DNA of 27,012 bases from an uncultured archaeon. GTDB lineage: Archaea; Halobacteriota; Methanosarcinia; Methanosarcinales; Methanoperedenaceae. Positions 9,126 to 15,635 of this stretch are shown here, piece by piece. A program made the position numbers and the translations under genes. The stretch covers positions 1 to 27,012 of the forward strand of contig CABMIA010000048.1 in NCBI GenBank assembly GCA_902386085.1, read 5' to 3'. Position 1 is the first letter of the stretch. Every line of letters starts with the position of its first letter. The notes beneath the pieces are model-generated. The model had not been told where the DNA came from. It was given only the letters and a program-made list of their open reading frames with translations, and did not search any database.

Positions 9126-9137
9126 ACTTTAATTTAA
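9126..9137 (+). promoter_or_regulatory. Candidate TATA box of the 9159 gene
   Basis: The AT-rich stretch actttaatttaa is centred about 27 bp before the ATG at 9159, and no Shine-Dalgarno is present. This is the spacing expected for an archaeal TATA box driving a leaderless transcript. Inferred from position and composition only. Confidence 0.35.
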
Positions 9138-9158
9138 GAAAAAGCCCTATAGCTGCTC

Positions 9159-9440
9159 ATGGACGAGAACACGGTGAACCGGACGAAAGCTGCCATTAAT
9201 GCCCTCATAGACATAGAGCAGTTGTGGATAGAGAACACGCCCAACTACAACCTCTCGACACAGGAATTGCTCATTCTCAAAAAAAGGCTTGAGCGTGCTA
9301 TGGAGAACGTCTCGAAGATCTACGAGGAAAACAAGACAAAATTAGAGGCAGCAGAGGCTGAAATAAAAAAGATGCACGAGGGCAGGAAACAGAAACAACC
9401 GGATGCTACGCAGCCCGGACATCGCACCAGGCAGATGTAG
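9159..9440 (+). CDS. Small coiled-coil protein of unknown function
   Basis: No family recognised. The 93-aa product is highly charged and helical: residues about 36-77 (LLILKKRLERAMENVSKIYE and onward) show heptad spacing of hydrophobic residues and probably form a coiled coil. The last 18 residues are polar and basic and look disordered. It stands alone between two divergent units, with a plausible TATA box upstream and no Shine-Dalgarno. GC content and codon use look like the host genes, not like the integrated element. Coding appears real from length, start context and composition; function is unknown. Confidence 0.65.
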   Translation: MDENTVNRTKAAINALIDIEQLWIENTPNYNLSTQELLILKKRLERAMENVSKIYEENKTKLEAAEAEIKKMHEGRKQKQPDATQPGHRTRQM

Positions 9441-9563
9441 AAGCCCTTTAAAAACTGCCTTAATGTTTACAGCATTTTGCGCCTGACGTTTAACATTATG
9501 AAGAGGTAAGAAAAGCACTTGAGCGCCGGGAACCCTGCGGAGGTCTTATTTATTTTTCACCTG

Positions 9564-9588
9564 CTGCCTGACCGCCTCGCTGAGGCAG
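9564..9588 (+). promoter_or_regulatory. Hairpin in the leader of the DUF488 gene
   Basis: The arms ctgcct (9564-9569) and aggcag (9583-9588) can pair; a tighter alternative is gcctc-gct-gaggc inside the same stretch. The GAGG within the right arm (9582-9585) is the only Shine-Dalgarno-like sequence before the ATG at 9598, so folding could hide it. A TATA-like ttatttat lies about 20 bp upstream of the hairpin. The effect is inferred. Confidence 0.3.
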
Positions 9589-9597
9589 GATACATTC

Positions 9598-10170
9598 ATG
9601 AGTAATAATAAAATAATCGTGCTGACAATCGGTCATTCAACACGCTCACTCCGGGATTTCATCCGTCTCCTGAAAGCCCACGGTGTCACGAGAGTGGTTG
9701 ATATCCGCACCGTGCCGCGTTCGCGCCACAACCCTCAGTTCAACCGCGAAACGCTTCCTGATGCACTCGCTGCTGCCGTTATAGGCTACACACATATGGA
9801 CGGACTGGGAGGTCTGCGCCATCCCAGCCCTGGTTCGCAGAACACAGGCTGGCAGAACTCATCGTTCCGGGGCTTTGCCGATTATATGCAGGCGCCTGAA
9901 TTTGAAATGAACATCAAAAAGTTGATCGAGCTTGCAGAAAACGAGCGGATCGCTTTGATGTGCGCCGAAGCTTTACCCTGGCACTGCCACCGGTCTTTGA
10001 TCGCTGATGCGCTGGTTGTGAGGGATGTCAAGGTGGAACATATTATGAGCGCTTCACGTGCGCAGGGGCATACGATGACTGAGTTTGCACGGGCAGATGG
10101 CTTGCGCATTACGTACCCGCCTAAGAATGTTGGAGACGATACAGGCACAACGAAAGAAAACCCGAATTAA
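9598..10170 (+). CDS. DUF488 family protein
   Basis: Members of DUF488 are small proteins of unproven activity found in bacteria and archaea. The 190-aa product carries the family signatures in order: TIGHSTRSLRDF (about 10-21), VVDIRTVPRSRHNPQF (33-48), LGGLR (70-74) and the highly conserved CAEALPWHCHRSLIAD (122-137) with two cysteines and a His-Arg pair that look like an active or metal site. A C-terminal segment of about 40 residues is less conserved and ends in a polar tail. It is the last host gene before the integrated element. Family membership is clear; biochemical function is not known. Confidence 0.88.
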   Translation: MSNNKIIVLTIGHSTRSLRDFIRLLKAHGVTRVVDIRTVPRSRHNPQFNRETLPDALAAAVIGYTHMDGLGGLRHPSPGSQNTGWQNSSFRGFADYMQAPEFEMNIKKLIELAENERIALMCAEALPWHCHRSLIADALVVRDVKVEHIMSASRAQGHTMTEFARADGLRITYPPKNVGDDTGTTKENPN

Positions 10171-10208
10171 AAGATTCATTTTAAATATGTGCAACTCTGG
10201 AGGAAATT

Positions 10209-10256
10209 ATGGATGTTTGTCTGTATGCAAATCGTGTGAATACATTCCGTAACTGA
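10209..10256 (+). CDS. Possible 15-codon ORF with strong Shine-Dalgarno
   Basis: GGAGG at 10199-10203 lies 5 nt before an ATG that opens a frame of 15 codons (MDVCLYANRVNTFRN) closed by TGA. It sits in the 111-bp gap between the DUF488 stop and the left att site. The ribosome-binding site is better than those of most genes here, but the ORF is too short to judge by composition. It could be a leader peptide, or the start of a gene truncated long ago. Weak call. Confidence 0.2.
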   Translation: MDVCLYANRVNTFRN

Positions 10257-10281
10257 TATGAGTCTCTGAACTAAAATATGA

Positions 10282-10339
10282 AAGCCGCCGGAGGGATTTG
10301 AACCCTCGATCTGCTGATTACGAATCAGCCGCTTTGCCG
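10282..10339. repeat. attL: 58-bp copy of the 3' part of tRNA-Thr(CGU)
   Basis: Identical over 58 bp to 19574-19631. On the minus strand it holds the anticodon arm, variable loop, T arm and 3' acceptor strand of tRNA-Thr(CGU), but not the 5' acceptor strand or a complete D arm, so it is a tRNA fragment and not a gene. Identity stops at 10339/10340, where the element's own sequence begins. Together with the right copy it defines the ends of the integrated element. Confidence 0.93.
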
Positions 10340-10345
10340 CTACCG

Positions 10346-11053
10346 ATGTCGATTAATAACAAAGAGTACAGTACAGAAGAGTTTCAAAAGATATTGAAAT
10401 TGCATAACCTTTCAGATAAGACAATAAAAATTTACATGCGTTGTTATAAGCTTTTTACCGATTCTAATTTATCAGTAAATGATTATATATTAAATAATAA
10501 AAACAAGCGTAACAACATAGCCATGCTAAAGATATTGTACACTAATTTAAATATCAAATTCCCCAAAAGACATTTTAAACCCAAGTTATTACCCAATAAA
10601 GAACAGCTTAGAACCTTCTACAATGCATTACCAGAACAGTATAAACCAATGTTCCTTACATTAGCCGAAAGTGGGCTCAGAATAGGTGAGCTATTAGATG
10701 CGGATATTGATAAAACAAACAAAATGATTATTCCCAAGTCCCATAACGGTCAAACAAAACATTCATGGGTATCATTCTATGTTACCGAGTTTGATTCAAT
10801 ACCCAAAATAACAGTTGATGGACTTAATCATGTATTCTTAAAAACGTCTAAGAAATGCGGAATTAAAATAAATCCACATCTGTTACGGTCAGTATTTGCC
10901 CGTGAAATGGCTTTAAAAGGCGTTCAACCTCAATATGTGGACGCTTTTTGTGGTAGAACTCCCCAAAGCGTTCTTGCAAGGCATTATAGCGATTTCAGCC
11001 CTGAAGTTTTGAAAGAGATTTATGAAAAGGCAGGGATAAAGATATTAAGTTGA
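10346..11053 (+). CDS. SSV-type tyrosine integrase, C-terminal part Int(C)
   Basis: This is the catalytic part of a tyrosine recombinase that integrates the element at tRNA-Thr. Counting from the ATG at 10346 (235 aa), catalytic residues are R112 (ESGLRIGEL), probably K138, H178-x2-R181 (HLLR), H213 and the nucleophile Y214 (ARHY). The frame stays open leftwards through the att core, where TTG at 10298 could also start. The same frame leaves the right att core from the Int(N) ORF, so in the excised circle both join into one 293-aa protein. In the integrated state this part lacks its natural promoter, ribosome-binding site and first 56-58 codons, and is probably not functional or only poorly expressed. 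Confidence 0.9.
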   Translation: MSINNKEYSTEEFQKILKLHNLSDKTIKIYMRCYKLFTDSNLSVNDYILNNKNKRNNIAMLKILYTNLNIKFPKRHFKPKLLPNKEQLRTFYNALPEQYKPMFLTLAESGLRIGELLDADIDKTNKMIIPKSHNGQTKHSWVSFYVTEFDSIPKITVDGLNHVFLKTSKKCGIKINPHLLRSVFAREMALKGVQPQYVDAFCGRTPQSVLARHYSDFSPEVLKEIYEKAGIKILS

Positions 11054-11084
11054 AAGCAGTTAATTAGAATATTCGGTGGTTATA

Positions 11085-13169
11085 ATGAATTTCAAAAAAG
11101 TTGGATTGACTGTCTTGATGATCTTCTTGCTGGCGGGCGGGGCGGGCGCAGTGACTGAAATTGACTCATGCACCACGATTTCTGAACCTGGGTATTACTT
11201 GCTTAATAAGAGTATAATGAAAAATTCAGATTGCATTTATATAAACTCAAGCAATATAATTTTTGATGGTGCTGGTTATAGTATCAATGGTGTTTCTTCG
11301 AACTTTTATGGAGTGTTTGTCTATAATTCGAGTAAAGTCCTTACAAATGTCACCGTAAAAAATCTCAATGTAAGAGATAGTAATTATGGCATTTATTATA
11401 AAAATGTACAAAATGCGAGCATCATAGACAATAATGCTTCTGAAAACATTAATGGCATATATCTGGATGATTCTAGAAACATTAGTTTAATCAACAATAT
11501 AGCTTCAAATAATCACCAAAAAGGGATTTATTCATATTGCAAAGGCATTAATTTGGATTATTCCAGAAACATAATCCTAATCAACAATACTGCTTCGAAC
11601 AATGTTGAGAAGGGCATTTATTTATATAATTCATTCAACAGTACGTTGTTATATAATATTGCTTTGAATAATCCAATAGGCATCAAATTGGAGGGTTTAG
11701 ATAACGAATTGAAAGGTTCTGCCACGCATACTTTAAGCTATAATACAGTTTCGGAGGGTTCAGATGGCATTTTCTTGGTTCTTTCAGGTGGCAGCACGCT
11801 TAATAACAACACAGCTTCATATAATCATAATAACGGTATCTATTTAAGTGATTCTGAAAAAAGCTATTTAAGTAACAATATTGCCTCTAACAACAATGGT
11901 GACTATGCTACAGGAATTGGAATATTCTTTTCTAATGATAGCAGGTTGAACAATAATATTGTTTCAAACAATTTCTATCAAGGGCTCCATATAGAACAAT
12001 CCAATAATGTCAGATTAACTAATAACATTGCTTCCAACAGTGATTACGGCATATATCTTCATTCTGCCAATAATATCACATTTAGTGGTAATAATGTTAG
12101 CAATAATAACTATGGATTCAATTCTTTCACATCTATGAACAATTCAATCTATAACAATATATTCAATAATACCATTAATTTTGCGTTTTCGGGTTATAAC
12201 GCTAACTACTGGAATACTATAAAAACAACCGGCTCAAACATCGTTGGTGGGTATTATCTGGGCGGTAACTTCTGGGCTCAACCTGACGGAAATGGATACA
12301 GTCAGAATTGCGTAGATTCAAACTCAGATGGGATATGCAATTTACCCTATACACTTGATGCAAACAATATTGATTATCTGCCACTTTCATTGAAATTCAT
12401 TTCTGATTTGATAGAGCCTACAACTTTAATTGGATTGAGTGGGACTCTTGGCGACAACAATTGGTATACTTCCGATGTTCAAGTAACTCTGACAGCAACA
12501 GATAATGAAGGTGGTTCAGGCGTTGCCAAAACAGAATATACTATTAATGGAGGAAGCTGGATTCAATATTCCGTTCCATTCACAATTTCAAATGAAGGAA
12601 CAACAACAATTCAATATAAATCGACAGATGTTGCAGGTAATGTTGAAACAGTAAAGACTCAAGATGTCAAAATTGATAAAACCACACCTGCCAGCATAAC
12701 GAACCTCACAAACATTAGCTATGCAAGCAATTATATTAACTGGACATGGACAGACCCGACAGATTTGGACTTCGACCATGTTTGGGTTTACATTGATGGC
12801 GTCTCTAATGGCACTGTCCAAAAAGGTTATCAGTTCTACAATGCAACGGACTTTGAACCCGACACCGAACATATCATCTCAACAAGAACAGTGGATACAA
12901 ATGGAAATGTAAACCAGACATGGGTTAACCATACAGTGAAAACCTCGCTTCAGTCAGTTAGATTACCTGAAACCGGCGATATAAATGGCGACGGCAAAGT
13001 AACCCTTGTAGATGCAATTTACTTGGCAAAGCATGTTCAAAAAATCAAAGGATATGAAACAATTTATGCCGATGACGATATAAACGGTGACGGGCAAGTA
13101 ACTCTTGATGATGCAATATACCTGGCAAAACACGTTGGAGGCTTCAGAGGTTATGGAAAAATTTATTAA
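11085..13169 (+). CDS. Secreted right-handed beta-helix protein with C-terminal dockerin domain
   Basis: A predicted extracellular protein of 694 aa. The ATG at 11085 was preferred over the GTG at 11076 because GGTGG at 11075-11079 is correctly spaced before it. Domains in order: signal peptide (about 1-23, hydrophobic, ending near AGA); NosD/parallel beta-helix repeats (about 50-390) with many copies of short N-rich units such as NNIASNN; an Ig-like domain of the kind with DVQVTLTATDNEGGSGV (about 445-530); a fibronectin-type domain (about 540-620); and a dockerin module (about 631-694) with two Ca-binding loops, DINGDGKVT and DINGDGQVT. Dockerins bind cohesins on other proteins, so it may dock to a surface scaffold. 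It follows the integrase by about 30 bp on the same strand. The ligand is unknown. Confidence 0.85.
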   Translation: MNFKKVGLTVLMIFLLAGGAGAVTEIDSCTTISEPGYYLLNKSIMKNSDCIYINSSNIIFDGAGYSINGVSSNFYGVFVYNSSKVLTNVTVKNLNVRDSNYGIYYKNVQNASIIDNNASENINGIYLDDSRNISLINNIASNNHQKGIYSYCKGINLDYSRNIILINNTASNNVEKGIYLYNSFNSTLLYNIALNNPIGIKLEGLDNELKGSATHTLSYNTVSEGSDGIFLVLSGGSTLNNNTASYNHNNGIYLSDSEKSYLSNNIASNNNGDYATGIGIFFSNDSRLNNNIVSNNFYQGLHIEQSNNVRLTNNIASNSDYGIYLHSANNITFSGNNVSNNNYGFNSFTSMNNSIYNNIFNNTINFAFSGYNANYWNTIKTTGSNIVGGYYLGGNFWAQPDGNGYSQNCVDSNSDGICNLPYTLDANNIDYLPLSLKFISDLIEPTTLIGLSGTLGDNNWYTSDVQVTLTATDNEGGSGVAKTEYTINGGSWIQYSVPFTISNEGTTTIQYKSTDVAGNVETVKTQDVKIDKTTPASITNLTNISYASNYINWTWTDPTDLDFDHVWVYIDGVSNGTVQKGYQFYNATDFEPDTEHIISTRTVDTNGNVNQTWVNHTVKTSLQSVRLPETGDINGDGKVTLVDAIYLAKHVQKIKGYETIYADDDINGDGQVTLDDAIYLAKHVGGFRGYGKIY

Positions 13170-13179
13170 AAGAATCTGA

Positions 13180-13407
13180 TTTCGTATCCCATACCAGCAA
13201 ATTACGATGACCAATGCAACTGGGTTCAATTCGCTGGAAGTTACTTCAGGTATATACAATCTTACTGCTGCCTACGATATAACATATTATACGAATAGTT
13301 CGGTGACAGTCTCGACTGCATCCGGCGCTGTTGTGTTGCAGGACATTGAACTTTTGAAGAGGGTGCAAGCATTACAAAAAAAATTTTTAAGCATCCTCTC
13401 AATCTGA
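13180..13407 (+). pseudogene. Remnant of a carboxypeptidase-regulatory-like surface domain
   Basis: An open stretch after the stop at 13177-13179 encodes ATGFNSLEVTSGIYNLTAAY followed by ITYYTNSSVTVSTASGAVV and QDIELL, the pattern of beta-sandwich repeats (CarboxypepD_reg/PEGA-like) common in archaeal surface proteins. It has no signal peptide, no Shine-Dalgarno before the ATG at 13207, and the reading frame decays after the QDIEL segment. It looks like the leftover of a gene fused to, or lying next to, the dockerin protein. The family match is by eye and moderately certain. Confidence 0.5.
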
Positions 13408-13413
13408 TAGATG

Positions 13414-13437
13414 CCCTGCCTTTTGAAAAGCAAGGGG
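13414..13437 (+). terminator. Imperfect hairpin downstream of the surface-protein genes
   Basis: The left arm ccctgcctttt and the right arm aaaagcaagggg can form an imperfect stem with a short loop, in the 177-bp gap before the zinc-finger gene. It may end or stabilise the upstream transcript. No long T tract follows at once, so a terminator role is only a suggestion. The rest of 13408-13584 shows no gene. Confidence 0.25.
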
Positions 13438-13584
13438 CTGTCTGTGGACGGCAAATGTTTTTACTTTACCGCAATAAAAAAGAAAAGTTTATCGCATTGT
13501 TTGATATATGACTTTAAAATTCAAAGGAATGTAGATCAGAGAGTGCAAAGCCTATAACTTCAAATTACCAAAAAGGGAAAAATA

Positions 13585-13968
13585 ATGAGTGAATATTATT
13601 GTACTAAATGTGGGATGGATGCAAATCAGTATGGTTTTTGTTCTAACTGTCAGAGTTCCAATAAAGTTGTTAAAAAATATAATCCAAATTATATTAAATT
13701 AGACAGAACGATTTTCTACGAAGGAAAAACTAAAATACCGGATGATTTTAAAGAGCTTTTGACTTGTGATTTTTGCAATATTTCTTTTGAAGATATGCCG
13801 AAGTATACCGAACATATTACAAAAAAGCACCCTGTTTGTTATGTCTGTGGAAAAAGTGTACGAAATAAAAATTGCTTAGAAAATCGTTGTACTGAGGTGA
13901 TAGTGAGATTAAAAAGAGAGTTTAGAAAAAGAGGCGGTTCATGTCCTATTTGCGGAGAAAGCTCCTAA
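13585..13968 (+). CDS. Zinc-finger protein with zinc ribbon and C2H2 finger
   Basis: No named family recognised. The 127-aa product is organised around metal ligands: a zinc ribbon (C6, C9, C19, C22), a classical C2H2 finger C61-x2-C64-x12-H77-x4-H82, a second four-Cys site (C85, C88, C97, C102) and a final CPIC pair (C120, C123). A basic helix (VRLKREFRKRGG) lies just before the last pair. The plan suggests a nucleic-acid-binding or protein-docking regulator of the element. It starts after a purine-rich sequence (aaaagggaaaa). The next gene begins 10 bp downstream, so the two are likely co-transcribed. AT-rich codon use fits the mobile element. Confidence 0.75.
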   Translation: MSEYYCTKCGMDANQYGFCSNCQSSNKVVKKYNPNYIKLDRTIFYEGKTKIPDDFKELLTCDFCNISFEDMPKYTEHITKKHPVCYVCGKSVRNKNCLENRCTEVIVRLKREFRKRGGSCPICGESS

Positions 13969-13978
13969 GCAGATATAT

Positions 13979-14377
13979 ATGATAAAAAGCATAAAACCCA
14001 AGACTGTAAAGGTTAAATCAAAAACGTATAGTTCAATTATTGAAGTGCAATACAAAACTGCCGATAAGCGAGTAAAATATCGTCGATGGACTGATGTAAA
14101 TGGGTTTATCGTTGGCTACCTGAGAGAATTCAAAGCAAGCGATTATTTAACACTTGCCACTGAATTCGATGATAAGAATAAACCACTTAATGAACTTAAG
14201 TTTATGATCGCACCACAGAAGGTCTTAGGCGAATATGAACCAGATTACAACCAAGAAGTCTGTTGCATCATTAAAGGTTCAATGGTGATAGGTCTTTATC
14301 CTTCAGAACAAACAAAAGAATGGAAAAAAGGAATAGACCTATTACAAATGTTTAAGGATGATGATTTCCCAGCTTAA
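13979..14377 (+). CDS. Hypothetical protein of the integrated element
   Basis: Not recognised. The 132-aa product starts with a lysine-rich strand region (KPKTVKVKSKTYSSIIEVQY), is mixed alpha/beta in appearance, and ends in an acidic tail (MFKDDDFPA). There is no signal peptide or membrane segment. The acidic, aromatic-ended C terminus resembles the tails that single-strand DNA-binding proteins of mobile elements use to recruit partners, but no OB-fold signature can be shown here, so this is only a thought. The gene lies 10 bp after the zinc-finger gene on the same strand. A T-rich stretch (attttttatata) follows the stop and may end the transcript; the next genes converge from the right. Confidence 0.65.
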   Translation: MIKSIKPKTVKVKSKTYSSIIEVQYKTADKRVKYRRWTDVNGFIVGYLREFKASDYLTLATEFDDKNKPLNELKFMIAPQKVLGEYEPDYNQEVCCIIKGSMVIGLYPSEQTKEWKKGIDLLQMFKDDDFPA

Positions 14378-14418
14378 AATTTTTTATATATTACCAATTA
14401 TTCTAATGAAGGAAAGGA

Positions 14419-14661
14419 TTAAAGCTCTATGATCCCTTCCTTGCTTGCTTCAATCACCCTCTCATAAAATGCCCTGTCATCACTGGTTAAGCCCTCTGGG
14501 TTCTCATTACCCTGTTTAAATTGGTCTATTGCTTCGCTTATCTTAGTCCATCTCTCAGGCGTTAAAGTGTTCACGTAGTCATAGCACCATTGAGGCGGTT
14601 CTTTTGGCTTTTCTATGGGCTTCAGGGCTTTCAGGCGTTTTTTGATACCTTTAATTTTCAT
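14419..14661 (-). CDS. Small hypothetical protein
   Basis: Not recognised. The 80-aa product has a basic N terminus (MKIKGIKKRLKALKPIEKPK), a central WCYDYVNTLTPERW segment with two tryptophans, and an acidic helical C terminus. No membrane segment. It is the last of a series of small minus-strand genes downstream of the nuclease at 15010. The gap to the next upstream stop (14730) is 68 bp and holds only a 31-codon frame overlapping this start, which I do not call. Coding is likely from length and composition. Confidence 0.6.
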   Translation of the reverse strand: MKIKGIKKRLKALKPIEKPKEPPQWCYDYVNTLTPERWTKISEAIDQFKQGNENPEGLTSDDRAFYERVIEASKEGIIEL

Positions 14662-14729
14662 ATTCTCGGTAACTGCAACAACATAAGGCTAAAAATGCTT
14701 TTCTGCCTTCATCATCCTTTTTAATGTCT

Positions 14730-14993
14730 TCATCCTGTTTTTGCATACGCATCCTCCAATTCTTCCAGTTTTTTCTCAACGTCCTCAAGTTCCGTGTCCT
14801 TTTCCATACTATGGATCGTCCTGGTAGCCTCAACGATGATTGAGTATAGCCTTGACCTATCCATAGGGCTTAATTCACTGTCATTTACTAACCTATTATT
14901 GGCATCCGTAACAAGCCCTTCCAGATATTTAACCCTCTTTTCAACACTACTGAGGGTTATTTTATAGTCGTATTCCTTCATACCGTAAACCAT
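14730..14993 (-). CDS. Small helical hypothetical protein
   Basis: Not recognised. The 87-aa product is highly charged. Residues about 14-50 and 57-83 (ATRTIHSMEKDTELEDVEKK and onward) look like two long helices that could form a coiled-coil hairpin. There is no signal peptide or catalytic motif. It starts 16 bp after the stop of the nuclease gene, so both are probably on one transcript. A second ATG at codon 5 (MKEYDYKI) is an alternative start. Confidence 0.6.
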   Translation of the reverse strand: MVYGMKEYDYKITLSSVEKRVKYLEGLVTDANNRLVNDSELSPMDRSRLYSIIVEATRTIHSMEKDTELEDVEKKLEELEDAYAKTG

Positions 14994-15009
14994 TTTTACA
15001 CTCCATATT

Positions 15010-15312
15010 TTATTTTGCGCCTGTTATCTGCATGAAATCAGCCATATCCATAACCACCAATTCGCTATGTTTGCCTTTTTCTTTGATGACCAGTAATGGC
15101 GTTTTTCCTTCGGCTTTGGCTTCATCCATCACGTCCTTAAATAATCCAGTAATCGCCCATTTCTGCCTTAGCTTGCATTCGATATAATAGCAGTCATGGA
15201 TAACATCGCCTGATGTGTGCATACTGTTACTACCACTTAGAGGATTACGTACACCACCCAGCTTTTTAGCTGCTTTTCTCTCAAGTGCCTTCCATGTGCT
15301 TCTTGATGTCAT
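15010..15312 (-). CDS. PD-(D/E)XK nuclease, Holliday-junction-resolvase-like
   Basis: A compact nuclease candidate of 100 aa. The catalytic pattern of the PD-(D/E)XK fold is visible: E11 in the first helix, D36 (TSGDV), then E45-C-K47 (YYIECKLRQ) on the next strand, followed by a helix and LLVIKEKGK and ELVVMDM strands. Order, spacing and size resemble archaeal Hjc-like resolvases and the small endonucleases of plasmids and viruses. Substrate is inferred: branched DNA produced during replication or recombination of the element would fit. It is the first of three small minus-strand genes; upstream lies the AT-rich non-coding region with an inverted repeat that probably contains its promoter. 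Confidence 0.75.
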   Translation of the reverse strand: MTSRSTWKALERKAAKKLGGVRNPLSGSNSMHTSGDVIHDCYYIECKLRQKWAITGLFKDVMDEAKAEGKTPLLVIKEKGKHSELVVMDMADFMQITGAK

Positions 15313-15635
15313 TTTTATTCATCCCATCCTATTATTTAATTCTCAAGGATTATTGTCCTTTTTGTACAATTGTTATATCAATATTGTACATTTGGGTATA
15401 AATAATTAACGCTTGGTATAATATCGCCTAAAAGCAGATTTAAAGCGTTTAAATTATCGGGAATGTTTTTTTACGTAATCTACGTGCGTATATAAATCAA
15501 ATAAGCTAATAACTTGCGTATTTACTCATACCTATCTCTATATTATATATAGAGTACTCTACTATAATCTGAGTATTTGTATGACTCTGTTTTATCTAAT
15601 TAGGTGTATTATTCCATGAATTTGCATTCCCGATG
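15313..15635. other. AT-rich non-coding region between helicase and nuclease genes
   Basis: These 323 bp hold no gene I can support. They contain an inverted repeat at 15363-15390, a TATA-like tataaata (15397-15404), a 7-bp inverted pair ctctata/tatagag (15536-15542 and 15548-15554), an overlapping 10-bp palindrome agagtactct (15551-15560), and repeated tgcgtat words (about 15485 and 15515). It must at least contain the promoter of the nuclease operon. A replication origin of the circular form is possible but unproven. Confidence 0.5.
15363..15390. promoter_or_regulatory. 8-bp inverted repeat upstream of the nuclease operon
   Basis: The arms tgtacaat (15363-15370) and attgtaca (15383-15390) are perfect reverse complements, 20 bp centre to centre (about two helical turns). 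The site lies 51-78 bp upstream of the nuclease start. The geometry suits binding of a dimeric regulator to one DNA face. Function inferred. Confidence 0.45.

Noticed and set aside
10282..10339. A second tRNA-Thr gene at the left edge
   Set aside because: The 5' acceptor strand and part of the D arm are missing; after 10339 the sequence departs from tRNA, so it is an att fragment.
11400..12170. Short repeats in the surface-protein gene as a possible CRISPR array
   Set aside because: The repeats are degenerate, keep the reading frame, and encode beta-helix turns (NNIASNN type); there are no constant repeats with unique spacers of uniform length.
14651..14833. 60-codon minus-strand ORF, and a 31-codon version starting inside it
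   Set aside because: It overlaps the 3' end of the 87-aa gene in another frame and the start of the 80-aa gene, with an Arg/Trp-rich composition unlike its neighbours.
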